A stretch of 64,000 nt of DNA from Tenacibaculum adriaticum (GCF_008124875.1 NZ_VNIA01000002.1:730134-794133), one strand, 5' to 3'. Shown: positions 15,554 to 24,026, counted from the stretch's first letter. Translations and numbers: made by a program. Notes: generated by a model from the sequence alone, not told the origin.

Positions 15554-16834
15554 ATGAAACTTTGGCAAAAAGAGTATTCAATCAATAAAAAAATAGAAAA
15601 TTTTACTGTCGGAAATGATAGAGAAATTGACTTACATATTGCTAAATACGATATTGAAGCTTCTTTAGCACATGCTAAAATGTTAAGATCAATTCATATC
15701 ATTACCCATGAAGAATTTAACAAATTACAAGAAGGATTATCAGACTTAACAAAACAAATTGAAGAAGGTTCTTTTCAAATTGAAGCAAATTTTGAAGATG
15801 TTCATTCTAAAATTGAATTTGAACTTACACAAAAGTATGGTGAAGTTGGTAAAAAAATTCACACAGCAAGATCTAGAAACGATCAAGTTTTAGTTGCTCT
15901 GCAGCTATATTACAAAAGTGAATTAAAAACCATTTTACAAAAAACACAAACCTTATTTGATACATTATTAAATTTAGCTAATACTCATAAAGAAAAATTA
16001 TTACCAGGTTATACTCACTTACAGGTGGCAATGCCTTCTTCTTTTGGCTTATGGTTTTCTGGTTATGCAGAAACACTAATTGACGATGTTCTTTTACTAC
16101 AAACTACTTTAAAAATAGTTGATCAAAACCCTTTGGGTTCTGCAGCGGGTTATGGCAGTTCTTTCCCTATTGATAGAGAATTAACAACCAGAGAATTAAA
16201 CTTTTCAACTTTAAAATACAATGTAATTGCTGCTCAATTATCAAGAGGTAAAAATGAAAGAATTTTAGCGAGTGCTTTAGGTAATTTATCAAATACACTT
16301 GCTCGTTTTTCTATGGATATTTGCTTGTATATGAGTCAGAATTTCGGGTTCATTACATTTCCAGACGAACTAACAACGGGTAGTAGTATTATGCCTCATA
16401 AAAAAAATCCTGATGTTTTTGAGTTGATTAGAGGAAAATGTAATCAAATTCAGGCATTACAAACAGAAATGTTATTAATTACCAATAATTTGCCAAGTGG
16501 CTATCATAGAGATTTTCAATTACTAAAAGAAAATAGTATTAAAGCTATTGAAAGTATAAAAGATATTTTAGACATCTTTAATTATACAATTCAGCAAATT
16601 ATTGTAAAAGAAATAAATCTAAATGATGAAAAATATAGGTTTTTATTTACGGTGGATAATATTAATAATTTAGTTGTTGAAGGCACTCCATTTAGAGAAG
16701 CTTATCAAAAAATTGGTAAACAGGTTGAAGATGGAAGTTATGAACCAGATACCTCAAAAAAACATTCACATATTGGAAGTATTCATAATTTAGGACTGGA
16801 AGAAATCAGAAAAAAATTTCCTATTTTTTCTTGA
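15554..16834 (+). CDS. argH: Argininosuccinate lyase
   Basis: ArgH splits argininosuccinate to arginine and fumarate, ending the pathway. The 426-residue fumarase/aspartase-superfamily protein carries HTARSRNDQV and the signature GSSIMPHKKNPD (residues 276-287) with the catalytic serine pair 277-278. The first residues (MKLWQKEYSINKKIENFTVGND) match the flavobacterial form. This is the last gene of the operon. Its last 14 bases overlap the end of the convergent crtY, leaving no room for a separate terminator. Confidence 0.96.
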   Translation: MKLWQKEYSINKKIENFTVGNDREIDLHIAKYDIEASLAHAKMLRSIHIITHEEFNKLQEGLSDLTKQIEEGSFQIEANFEDVHSKIEFELTQKYGEVGKKIHTARSRNDQVLVALQLYYKSELKTILQKTQTLFDTLLNLANTHKEKLLPGYTHLQVAMPSSFGLWFSGYAETLIDDVLLLQTTLKIVDQNPLGSAAGYGSSFPIDRELTTRELNFSTLKYNVIAAQLSRGKNERILASALGNLSNTLARFSMDICLYMSQNFGFITFPDELTTGSSIMPHKKNPDVFELIRGKCNQIQALQTEMLLITNNLPSGYHRDFQLLKENSIKAIESIKDILDIFNYTIQQIIVKEINLNDEKYRFLFTVDNINNLVVEGTPFREAYQKIGKQVEDGSYEPDTSKKHSHIGSIHNLGLEEIRKKFPIFS

Positions 16835-17501
16835 AGTATTCTATCAACATAACATTTGTAAATAACATCGAAAATGCATATCCAATGTCTTCTATAGGTA
16901 TCGTTCCTAAACGAATTCCTAAGTTTTCTTTGTTATTATACCAAACCACAGGTTCTTCTAATCCTGTTCCTGTAAGAATTCCGTTTACCACAAAAAATGG
17001 AATTAAAATGATTAAAAAAGCGATATAGAACCTACGTAAATGTTGAATACCTATATAATAACCAAACACTAAAATAATAAGTGAAAAACTATAATTTACA
17101 AAGGTATAAGCTTTGTGAAAATTTAAAAATACAACAGGAAGAAGTAACAATATTAGCCCAAGTGTAATTACTTGGGTTATTTTTTTTGACAATACTAATT
17201 TTGGTTTAAAATATGCTAACGAATAATGAATAAATACACTGGCATAAGGAATACAGAAAAAGAACAACCATTCTTCTATTGGCATTCCAAGAAATAAATA
17301 AGGCAAATGATAATTAGGATTAAAACCCCAAACGCCATATTTAGTAAAGACACCATCCCAAATTAAAAAGACTGTGGCAACAATAGTTAACGAGGTTAAT
17401 ACGGCTTTCCAATGACGGATAAATCGCATTTTTTTATTGAAAGAATACAATAATGGAATACTTATAGAGCAAACATTTAAAAGCAAATACAAATATTTCA
17501 C
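16821..17501 (-). CDS. crtY: Lycopene beta-cyclase, fused CrtYc-CrtYd membrane type
   Basis: The 226-residue membrane protein is made of two repeats of the small cyclase domain, about seven helices in all. Repeat signatures are FIWDGVFTKYGVWGFNPNY, MPIEEWLFFFCIPYASVFIHY, and GTIPIEDIGYAFSMLF at the end. It cyclises both ends of lycopene to beta-carotene in the inner membrane. It starts with GTG inside the crtZ stop (GTGA) and is the last gene of the crt operon. It overlaps convergent argH by 14 bases. Confidence 0.9.
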   Translation of the reverse strand: MKYLYLLLNVCSISIPLLYSFNKKMRFIRHWKAVLTSLTIVATVFLIWDGVFTKYGVWGFNPNYHLPYLFLGMPIEEWLFFFCIPYASVFIHYSLAYFKPKLVLSKKITQVITLGLILLLLPVVFLNFHKAYTFVNYSFSLIILVFGYYIGIQHLRRFYIAFLIILIPFFVVNGILTGTGLEEPVVWYNNKENLGIRLGTIPIEDIGYAFSMLFTNVMLIEYFKKK

Positions 17502-17947
17502 TTCTTATATTCTTTAAAGTATTTAAACGGAACAAATAACATTCCAAAACATTCACCATCTGGCTTCCCTAAGTGTTTATGGTGAATTTTATGTGCTTTT
17601 CGCAATCCTTTTAAATACCAATTATTAGTACGTTTAAACCAAGAAAATCGTTGATGAATTAACACATCGTGAACCAAGAAATATGCCAGTCCGTAACATA
17701 AAATACCTAATCCTATAAAAAATAAGATATTGAGTTCTGGTCGTATACCGAAGTAAAATAATAAAATACTCGGAGTTGCAAAAACCACAAAAAAAGCATC
17801 ATTCTTTTCAAATACATGTGGATATCCTGGTTGATGATGATCTTCATGTAAAAACCATCCAAAACCATGCATTATATACTTATGAGTACACCAAGTAACT
17901 CCTTCCATGGTTATAAAAGTTGCTATCGTTATAAGTGCAAATAACAT
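17498..17947 (-). CDS. crtZ: Beta-carotene hydroxylase
   Basis: CrtZ is a membrane di-iron hydroxylase that adds 3-hydroxyls to beta-carotene, giving zeaxanthin. The histidine boxes are clear: HKYIMH (His22, His27), HEDHH (His34, His37, His38), a third at HDVLIHQRF and the last at HKIHHKH. I count about four hydrophobic stretches in 149 residues, normal for the family. The ATG at 17947 shares one base with the crtB stop (TGATG); a TTG one codon earlier is less likely. Nothing further down the xanthophyll route, such as a ketolase, is in the window. Confidence 0.92.
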   Translation of the reverse strand: MLFALITIATFITMEGVTWCTHKYIMHGFGWFLHEDHHQPGYPHVFEKNDAFFVVFATPSILLFYFGIRPELNILFFIGLGILCYGLAYFLVHDVLIHQRFSWFKRTNNWYLKGLRKAHKIHHKHLGKPDGECFGMLFVPFKYFKEYKK

Positions 17948-18789
17948 CAAATTAAATTCAATTTATATTTTACATAACTACGTGCCAACAAATTTATTTT
18001 CATCGGATTTGAAATTCGAATTCTAGAATCCATTATTTTTGATGAGGGTGTAGCTTTTAACTTTTTTAATAACTTTCTATAATATCTGTACGCTATAAAA
18101 ACTCCAAATTTTGCTTCAACTGGTAATTTTAAAATTCCATTATTGTATGCAAAATCAAAATCGGCTTCTATATCATTTATAATTTCATCTTTGGCTTTTG
18201 CATCTAGTTTTTTTAAATCTACATTCGGAAAATAAGAACGGTTTAAATGTTCTATATCATCTTTTAAATCGCGTAAAAAGTTTACTTTTTGAAACGCTGA
18301 TCCTAAACGCATTGCGGGAGCTTTCAACTCTTCATATTTTTGCTCATCTCCTTTTACAAAAACCTTTAAGCACATAAGGCCAACCACATCTGCCGAACCA
18401 TAAATATACGCATTATATTCCTCTTTCGTTGTGTATGTTGTCTTGTATAAATCATCTCGCATACTTTTTAAAAAAGCCTGCACTAAATCTTCCGAGATAT
18501 TAAACGCCTCTACGGTATAAATAAAAGAATTTAAAATAGGATTCAAGCTAATACCTGTTTCTTTCGAGACATAATACTCTTTTTCAAATCTATTCAAAAG
18601 AGCTTCTTTATCATAGTCGTGAAACGTATCTACAATTTCATCTGCAAAACGAACAAAACCATAAATATTGTAAATATGTGGACGAATATCAGGTGATAAC
18701 ATTTTTGTTGCTAACGAAAAAGATGTACTATATTTCTTGGTTACGAGTTTGCTACAATTATAGGAAACTTCATCAAACAATTGTTTCAT
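17947..18789 (-). CDS. crtB: Phytoene synthase
   Basis: CrtB condenses two geranylgeranyl diphosphates to phytoene. The 280 residues contain both Asp-rich motifs of the squalene/phytoene synthase family: DEIVD at residues 50-54 (RFADEIVDTF) and DLKDD in NFLRDLKDDIEHLNRSYFP. The usual YxxxVAGxVG-type region is represented by YIYGSADVVGLMCLKVF. The gene is coupled to crtI by a TAATG overlap and to crtZ by TGATG. A GGPP synthase gene (crtE) is not present here. Confidence 0.95.
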   Translation of the reverse strand: MKQLFDEVSYNCSKLVTKKYSTSFSLATKMLSPDIRPHIYNIYGFVRFADEIVDTFHDYDKEALLNRFEKEYYVSKETGISLNPILNSFIYTVEAFNISEDLVQAFLKSMRDDLYKTTYTTKEEYNAYIYGSADVVGLMCLKVFVKGDEQKYEELKAPAMRLGSAFQKVNFLRDLKDDIEHLNRSYFPNVDLKKLDAKAKDEIINDIEADFDFAYNNGILKLPVEAKFGVFIAYRYYRKLLKKLKATPSSKIMDSRIRISNPMKINLLARSYVKYKLNLI

Positions 18790-20255
18790 TACTGATGTGT
18801 TTTTAAAATTAAATCTGATGCTATTTTACCCGAAATTAACGACGGTGGTACACCCGGTCCTGGAACGGTTAGTTGTCCTGTAAAAAATAAATTCTTTACT
18901 TTTTTACTTTTTATTTTTGGTCTTAAAAATGCTGTTTGGGTTAGTATGTTTGCTAATCCGTAAGCATTTCCTTTATACGAATTGTAATCTTTTATAAAAT
19001 CATTTACACAATAACTTTCTTTAAAAATAATACTTTCTTTTACCTTTTGATTTGTTAAACGCTCTAATCTATCAATAATAATATTAAAATACTTCTCACG
19101 TATCTCTGGAGTATCTTCAATACCTGGAGCTAACGGAATTAAAAATGTTCCCGCTTCTTTTCCTTCAGGCGCAAAACTATCATCTGTTATACTTGGAAAA
19201 CTTGCGTAAAACAATGGTTTTTCTGGCCATTCTGGAGTGTCGTAAATTGATTTTGCATGTACATCAAAATCTGTATCAAAAAACAACGTATGGTGTTGCA
19301 CATTGGTTAGTTTTTTATCGAAACCTACATAAAATAATAAAGAAGATGGGGCAAATGTTCTTGTATTCCAATATTCTTCAGAATACCTTCTTAATTCCTT
19401 CGGAAGTAAAGTTTCAGTATGATGATAATCTGCTCCACTCAATACCAAATCTGTTTCTATCTTTTCTTCGTTCACAATTAAAGCGTTTACTTTTTTATCA
19501 GCATCTACTTTAATCTGTGTGATATTGGCATTGGTTACAAAATTCACTCCCATTTGTTGCGCCAACGTTACTATTCCTTCTATTACTTTATACATCCCTC
19601 CTTTTGGATGCCAAGTACCTAAACCAAAATCAGCATAGTTCATAAAATTGTAAAAAGCGGGTGTATTACTTGGTTTTGCTCCTAAAAAAAGCACCGGAAA
19701 CTCTAAAATTTGAATGAGTTTATTGCTTTTAATGTTTTTACGCACTTGTTTTCTTATGGTAGAAAAAAACTGCCCAACCCTTACAGTTGTTTCTGGTGTT
19801 ATAAGTTCTAATGGAGAAACTCCAGGTCTATAAACAACCTCCTTAACAGCAATATTATAATTGTTTTCTGCAGATTTAATAAATTTTTTAAGATGTTTAG
19901 AACTCCCTTTTTCTTCTGCTTCGAATATTTCACATATTTCTTCAAAACTTCCTGGAATGATTATGCTATCGTTTTCATCAAAATATACTTGATACGCTGG
20001 ATCTAATTTTTTTAACGTGTAGAAATCTGAAGGCTTTTTTCCAAAATCTGCAAAGAATTTCTCAAAAACATCTGGCATCCAATACCAAGTCGGACCAATA
20101 TCAAAAGTAAAGCCTTGATTTAAATATTGTCTTGCTCTTCCTCCAATGGTTTTATTTTTTTCATAAACCGTCACCTCATAACCTGCTTTTGCCATATAAC
20201 AAGCTGAAGAAAGTGATGAAAAGCCTGAACCTATTATTGATATCCGTTTTTTCAA
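18789..20255 (-). CDS. crtI: Phytoene desaturase (CrtI type)
   Basis: CrtI desaturates phytoene stepwise to lycopene using FAD. The 488-residue protein opens with the dinucleotide motif ISIIGSGFSSLSSACYMAKAGYEVTVYEKN and closes with the carotenoid-desaturase signature NLFFTGQLTVPGPGVPPSLISG. RARQYLNQGFTFDIGPTWYW near residue 45 is also typical. The start codon is TTG at 20255; there is no ATG near the expected N-terminus. It is the first biosynthetic gene of the crt operon, 95 bases after the CarH-like regulator. Confidence 0.95.
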   Translation of the reverse strand: MKKRISIIGSGFSSLSSACYMAKAGYEVTVYEKNKTIGGRARQYLNQGFTFDIGPTWYWMPDVFEKFFADFGKKPSDFYTLKKLDPAYQVYFDENDSIIIPGSFEEICEIFEAEEKGSSKHLKKFIKSAENNYNIAVKEVVYRPGVSPLELITPETTVRVGQFFSTIRKQVRKNIKSNKLIQILEFPVLFLGAKPSNTPAFYNFMNYADFGLGTWHPKGGMYKVIEGIVTLAQQMGVNFVTNANITQIKVDADKKVNALIVNEEKIETDLVLSGADYHHTETLLPKELRRYSEEYWNTRTFAPSSLLFYVGFDKKLTNVQHHTLFFDTDFDVHAKSIYDTPEWPEKPLFYASFPSITDDSFAPEGKEAGTFLIPLAPGIEDTPEIREKYFNIIIDRLERLTNQKVKESIIFKESYCVNDFIKDYNSYKGNAYGLANILTQTAFLRPKIKSKKVKNLFFTGQLTVPGPGVPPSLISGKIASDLILKTHQ

Positions 20256-20291
20256 AATTTTATTTATTTTAATATGATAAAGATACTTAAT

Positions 20292-20328
20292 TTGTTTAAT
20301 ATTTTATAAAATAATTTAAACAATTTTA
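20292..20328 (-). promoter_or_regulatory. Candidate crtI promoter and CarH-type operator
   Basis: TTGTTTAA (20292-20299) and TTAAACAA (20316-20323) form an 8-base inverted repeat around a 16-base core that contains the perfect palindrome ATTTTATAAAAT (20301-20312). On the minus strand TAAAATTG (20328..20321) is a one-mismatch -7 box overlapping the right arm. The half-site TTAAACAA recurs upstream of the CarH-like gene and the palindrome recurs at 21298-21309, which supports a shared operator. The sequence is very A+T-rich, so chance similarity is possible. Confidence 0.45.
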
Positions 20329-20350
20329 ATTTTGATAAAAAAAATAAGTA

Positions 20351-21244
20351 TCATAAATTTTCCAATAAATCTAAAACAGAAGGATATATCGTGATCTCAG
20401 AATCAAAATCTAAATTTTCAACTTCCCTCGCACGATTGCCAATTGCTATCATTTTATGATTTGTATTCTTTAAAACACTATCTATTTCATAAAAATAATC
20501 CATTACCTTATCTTCATAAGGCTTAACTGTCATTGAGGTAATAAAACAAACCTTTAATTCGCTATCAAAAAAATAATTTAGATTATTTAAAGGCAAACTT
20601 TGACCTAAATAAATGGTTTGACAACCTCTTAACACTAATTCATAATTCAAATACATCAATCCAATTTCATGTATCTCGCCTTCTGGTAAAAACAACACAT
20701 ACTTATAATCTGTATTTGACGCTGCGTATTCTAACTTCTCTATATTTAATTGAATTTTCTGAATAATTAAATTTGATATAAAATGCTCATGCGCAGGCAT
20801 TAATGTATTGGTTTGCCATAGCAAACCAATATGATTTAAAAAAGGAACAAATACTTCTTTAAAAATTTCTCTAAACGTTTTTTTATGTAATAATTTATTG
20901 TAGGTATTGTTAAACAACATTTTATCAAACTGAAACATCGCGATTTTAAACGCATTAATGGCTTCATCATTTACAGCAAACTCAAATGATAACTCTCTTG
21001 CTTTTAAAATTATTTGCTCATCAGACATTTGTGCAATCTTTGAAATCTTAGAACCGTGCTTATTTAACAAAGCTACATTTAGCAATTTCATAAGACTTTC
21101 TGATGAATAATAACGAATATTGGTATCTGTTCTATTAGGCGCTAATAAATTATACCGTTTTTCCCAAATTCGAATCGTGTGCGCTTTAATTCCTGAAATA
21201 TTTTCAAGGTCTTTAATTGTAAATATGGTTTTAATGTTGTTCAA
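20351..21244 (-). CDS. carH-like: MerR-family regulator with B12-binding domain (CarH/LitR-like photoreceptor)
   Basis: This is a 297-residue three-part protein. The MerR helix-turn-helix spans about residues 6-75 (FTIKDLENISGIKAHTIRIWEKRYNLL). A helical cap domain carries W143-x9-E153-H154 (WQTNTLMPAHEH), the CarH signature over the cobalamin upper face. A Rossmann-type B12 domain carries E190-x-His192-x-x-Gly (EGEIHEIG), with His192 as the likely cobalt ligand. Known CarH proteins hold adenosylcobalamin, repress carotenoid genes in the dark and release DNA in light. It lies directly upstream of crtI. The preferred start is TTG at 21244 (NNIKTIFTIKD), downstream of a perfect -7 box; a TTG at 21268 overlaps that box. 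Confidence 0.88.
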   Translation of the reverse strand: MNNIKTIFTIKDLENISGIKAHTIRIWEKRYNLLAPNRTDTNIRYYSSESLMKLLNVALLNKHGSKISKIAQMSDEQIILKARELSFEFAVNDEAINAFKIAMFQFDKMLFNNTYNKLLHKKTFREIFKEVFVPFLNHIGLLWQTNTLMPAHEHFISNLIIQKIQLNIEKLEYAASNTDYKYVLFLPEGEIHEIGLMYLNYELVLRGCQTIYLGQSLPLNNLNYFFDSELKVCFITSMTVKPYEDKVMDYFYEIDSVLKNTNHKMIAIGNRAREVENLDFDSEITIYPSVLDLLENL

Positions 21245-21251
21245 TATAAAA

Positions 21252-21273
21252 TTGTTTTTATTAAACAAATATA
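21252..21273 (-). promoter_or_regulatory. Promoter and candidate autoregulatory operator of the CarH-like gene
   Basis: A perfect minus-strand -7 box, TATATTTG (21273..21266), overlaps an inverted repeat TTGTTT (21252-21257) / AAACAA (21263-21268). The right arm with two flanking bases is TTAAACAA, the same half-site as upstream of crtI and in the same position relative to the -7 box. The implied leader to the TTG start at 21244 is about 18 bases. Confidence 0.5.
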
Positions 21274-21297
21274 AAGAATAATTTGCTGTTAAAAATA

Positions 21298-21332
21298 ATT
21301 TTATAAAATTAGTGTAACATTTAATACATTTG
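21298..21332 (+). promoter_or_regulatory. Promoter of the ECF sigma factor gene with shared palindrome
   Basis: A perfect -7 box TACATTTG sits at 21325-21332. The -33 region is covered by the palindrome AATTTTATAAAATT (21297-21310), whose inner 12 bases also occur in the crtI upstream dyad. A CarH-type repressor bound there would block this promoter too (inference). Confidence 0.5.
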
Positions 21333-21366
21333 AGCTACTTATACACTGACTAACCTAACTACCAAC

Positions 21367-21861
21367 GTGCAAGAAAGTTTGAAAGACAAGTTTTTAAACG
21401 ATTTTGAAGTAAATCAAAACATTGCTCATAAAATTTGTAGGCTCTATACTTCAAACAAAAATGATCATAATGATTTGTTTCAAGAGATAACCATTCAACT
21501 TTGGAAAAATTACCCGAAGTTTCGTGGCGATGCTAAATTTAGTACGTGGATGTATAGAGTTGCCTTGAATACAGCAATTTCATTATACAGAAAATCGACT
21601 AGAACTATTAAAACACATGATATCTCTGATGTTGAATTTAAAATTAAGTCAGAGGATTATGATGATACAGAAGAACAACAGTTAAAAGCTTTATATACCG
21701 CAATTAGAAGTTTAAATGATATTGACAAAGCTCTTGTTTTTTTGTATTTAGAAAACAAAAATTACAAAGAAATATCTGAAACATTAGGTATTAGTGAAGT
21801 GAATGCTCGTGTAAAGATGAACAGAGCAAAGGATAAATTAAAAAAGATACTAAACCCATAA
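21367..21861 (+). CDS. ECF-type RNA polymerase sigma factor
   Basis: A 164-residue sigma-70 family protein with region 2 (NDLFQEITIQLWKNYPKFRG, FSTWMYRVALNTAISLYRK) and region 4 (YLENKNYKEISETLGISEVNARVKMNRAKDKLKK), and no other domain. It starts with GTG at 21367; no ATG lies near. It is divergent from the CarH-like gene, sharing a 122-base gap, and is followed after 3 bases by a membrane protein that could be its partner. No classical zinc anti-sigma domain is visible. In other bacteria light-induced carotenoid genes can use an ECF factor, so a link is possible but unproven. Confidence 0.92.
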   Translation: MQESLKDKFLNDFEVNQNIAHKICRLYTSNKNDHNDLFQEITIQLWKNYPKFRGDAKFSTWMYRVALNTAISLYRKSTRTIKTHDISDVEFKIKSEDYDDTEEQQLKALYTAIRSLNDIDKALVFLYLENKNYKEISETLGISEVNARVKMNRAKDKLKKILNP

Positions 21862-21864
21862 TTT

Positions 21865-22479
21865 ATGGATGTATTAGATAAATATAAAAAAGCTTGGGAT
21901 AATCAACCTGAAGATTCTCAAAAGGTTTCTAAGGATGATATTTATAAAATGGCTCATTCCCGCTCTTCTTCGATAGTAAAATGGATTTTTATTATTGGTT
22001 TGTTAGAATTTGTTATATTTCAATGTTCATACTTCTTTTATGATACTGAAAAAGGATATGAAATGTACAAAAAAATGAATCTCGAAAATTTTTATATCGT
22101 GACTCAAATAATTGGATATGCTATTCTTTTATTTTTTCTCTTAAAATTTTATAAAAATTACAAAAGTATATCAACAATAGACAATACAAAGAATTTGATG
22201 TCAAAAATTATAAAAACTAGAAAAACGGTAAAGCACTATGTTTTCTTTAACTTGAGTTATCTTTTTTTAGTTTTAACTGTAGTTACTGTTGCTATGACCA
22301 ATAACGAAATTGAAGAAATTCCTGAAGAAAAAAAGATTTATATTATAATCGGCTTGATTGTTTTTGGTCTAATCCTAATTTTACTTTTCTGGTTGTTCTA
22401 CCAGCTACTCTATGGTATTTTATTACGTAAACTCAACAAAAACTATAAAGAATTAGCTAAATTAAATGAGTTAAATTAA
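21865..22479 (+). CDS. Four-helix membrane protein downstream of ECF sigma (possible anti-sigma role)
   Basis: A cytoplasmic N-terminal segment (about 35 residues, DKYKKAWDNQPEDSQKVSKDDIYKMAHSR) precedes four membrane helices (about residues 36-56, 73-92, 120-140, 156-182) and a basic C-terminal tail in a protein of 204 residues. I do not recognise a named family. Its position, 3 bases after the ECF sigma gene, and its helix pattern fit membrane proteins found downstream of flavobacterial ECF factors. It may hold or sense for the sigma factor, but no known anti-sigma motif is seen. Confidence 0.75.
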   Translation: MDVLDKYKKAWDNQPEDSQKVSKDDIYKMAHSRSSSIVKWIFIIGLLEFVIFQCSYFFYDTEKGYEMYKKMNLENFYIVTQIIGYAILLFFLLKFYKNYKSISTIDNTKNLMSKIIKTRKTVKHYVFFNLSYLFLVLTVVTVAMTNNEIEEIPEEKKIYIIIGLIVFGLILILLFWLFYQLLYGILLRKLNKNYKELAKLNELN

Positions 22480-22485
22480 ACCTCT

Positions 22486-22974
22486 ATGAAAAAGATATTT
22501 ACCCTTTTATTTTTAATTACTTTTTCTACAATAGTCGGACAAGAAAAACAAAGTGATTTTTGGGAAAATGTCCGTTTCGGTGGCGGGATTGGTTTAGGTT
22601 TCGGAAATAACAATACCACAATAGCTGTTTCTCCTACTGCTGTATATGATTTTAATGAACAGTTCTCATTAGGAGTATCGTTAGGTTATATCTACAACAA
22701 AAGAGGTGACTATAAATCGAATGTTTTTAGTGGTAGCCTTTTATCTCTATATCGTCCTTATACAAACATTGAATTCTCAGGAGAATTTGAACAACTTTTT
22801 GTAAACCAAAAGTTTGCAATAGCAACAGATAATTATAACTATCCTGCCTTATATTTAGGTGCAGCTTACAGAACTAGAAACGTCTCTTTTGGTCTTCGTT
22901 ACGACGTTTTATATAACGAAAATAAAAGTATTTATACCTCAGCTGTCTCTCCAATAATCAGAATATTTTTTTAA
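22486..22974 (+). CDS. Small exported beta-barrel outer-membrane protein
   Basis: A 162-residue protein with a signal peptide (MKKIFTLLFLITFSTIVG, cleavage after about residue 18). Alternating beta strands follow, such as VRFGGGIGLGFGNNNTTIAVSPTAVYDF, FSLGVSLGYIYN and ALYLGAAYRTRNVSFGLRYDVLY, ending in IIRIFF with a terminal Phe, as in outer-membrane barrels. About eight strands fit an OmpA/OmpX-sized barrel. It is third in the sigma factor operon, 6 bases after the membrane protein. Its stop shares four bases (TTAA) with the stop of convergent ltaE. Confidence 0.82.
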   Translation: MKKIFTLLFLITFSTIVGQEKQSDFWENVRFGGGIGLGFGNNNTTIAVSPTAVYDFNEQFSLGVSLGYIYNKRGDYKSNVFSGSLLSLYRPYTNIEFSGEFEQLFVNQKFAIATDNYNYPALYLGAAYRTRNVSFGLRYDVLYNENKSIYTSAVSPIIRIFF

Positions 22975-23990
22975 AAATTCTTAAGTTCAGTAAGCAACCT
23001 TTCATGCATTTCATTGGTATAATCTAAATGGGTGACAATACGCACTTTACCTTCTCCCATAGATATCATCCAAATGTTTTTTTCTTCCATACTTTTGATA
23101 AAATCCATTGGGTCTAAATTATCATTTACATAAAAAATTACAATATTTGTTTCAATAGGCTCTACCTTTTTAACAAACGAAGATTGTTCTAAAACTTCTC
23201 CTATTTCTTTTGCTTTTTTATGATCCTCTGCCAAACGCTCTACATGGTTATCCAATGCATAAATTCCTGCAGCAGCTAAATATCCTACTTGTCGCATCGC
23301 TCCTCCTAATAATTTTCGAATGCGTAATGCCTTTGCTATATTTTCTTTGCTACCTAACAAAACAGAACCGATTGGCGCTCCTAATCCCTTAGACAAACAA
23401 ATAGAAATTGTATCGAATAGCGCTCCATATTGCTTTGGAGTTTCACCCTTTTCAACTAAAGCATTAAACAAACGTGCTCCATCTAAATGAAATGCTAAAT
23501 TATTTTCTTTGGATACTTTCTGAATTTTCTTTAACTCTTCAAAATCCCAACAAGCACCCCCTCCCTTATTCGTAGTATTTTCAATACATACTAAACGTGA
23601 ATACGGAACATGAATATCCGATCTTCCTGCAACTTCATACGCTAATTGTTCCGCTGTAAACATTCCTCTGTCTCCATCTATCAATCTACATGTTACACCT
23701 GCATTAAACGCTGCTCCTCCACCTTCATAATTATAAACGTGTGCATATTTATCGCAAAACAATCGATCTCCTGGTTGTGTATGTAATTTAATAGCTGTTT
23801 GATTTGCCATGGTTCCTGATGGAAAAAATAACGCGTCTTCAATCCCAAACATATCAGCAAGTTTATTTTGTAATTTATTTACTGTAGGATCTGCTTTAAA
23901 AACATCATCACCAACCTCTGCATTCATCATTGCCTGTAACATTCCTTTAGTTGGTTTGGTAACGGTATCGCTTATTAAGTTTATTTCCAT
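22971..23990 (-). CDS. ltaE: Low-specificity L-threonine aldolase
   Basis: This is a PLP enzyme splitting threonine (and allo-threonine) to glycine and acetaldehyde. The 339-residue beta-eliminating-lyase fold shows the start INLISDTVTKPTKGMLQAM, FPSGTMANQTAI, FHLDGARLFNAL, and the PLP lysine in ISICLSKGLGAPIGSVLLG. The ATG at 23990 gives the canonical N-terminus; an upstream in-frame start at 24038 lies across the prfB promoter and prfB start and is rejected. It is divergent from prfB with a 36-base gap. Confidence 0.93.
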   Translation of the reverse strand: MEINLISDTVTKPTKGMLQAMMNAEVGDDVFKADPTVNKLQNKLADMFGIEDALFFPSGTMANQTAIKLHTQPGDRLFCDKYAHVYNYEGGGAAFNAGVTCRLIDGDRGMFTAEQLAYEVAGRSDIHVPYSRLVCIENTTNKGGGACWDFEELKKIQKVSKENNLAFHLDGARLFNALVEKGETPKQYGALFDTISICLSKGLGAPIGSVLLGSKENIAKALRIRKLLGGAMRQVGYLAAAGIYALDNHVERLAEDHKKAKEIGEVLEQSSFVKKVEPIETNIVIFYVNDNLDPMDFIKSMEEKNIWMISMGEGKVRIVTHLDYTNEMHERLLTELKNF

Positions 23991-24013
23991 TTTTATGTAC
24001 GTTTTTAAACGCT

Positions 24014-24021
24014 TATTTTTG
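24014..24021 (+). promoter_or_regulatory. -7 box directly before prfB
   Basis: TATTTTTG is a perfect -7 box ending only 5 bases before the prfB ATG at 24027. Transcription would begin about 0-3 bases before the start codon, suggesting a leaderless or near-leaderless mRNA. Confidence 0.55.
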
Positions 24022-24026
24022 CAGTT

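Noticed and set aside
16821..20255. Retinal or proteorhodopsin pathway attached to the crt genes
   Set aside because: No blh/brp-type dioxygenase or rhodopsin gene is found on either strand near the crt cluster. The genes stop at CrtZ.
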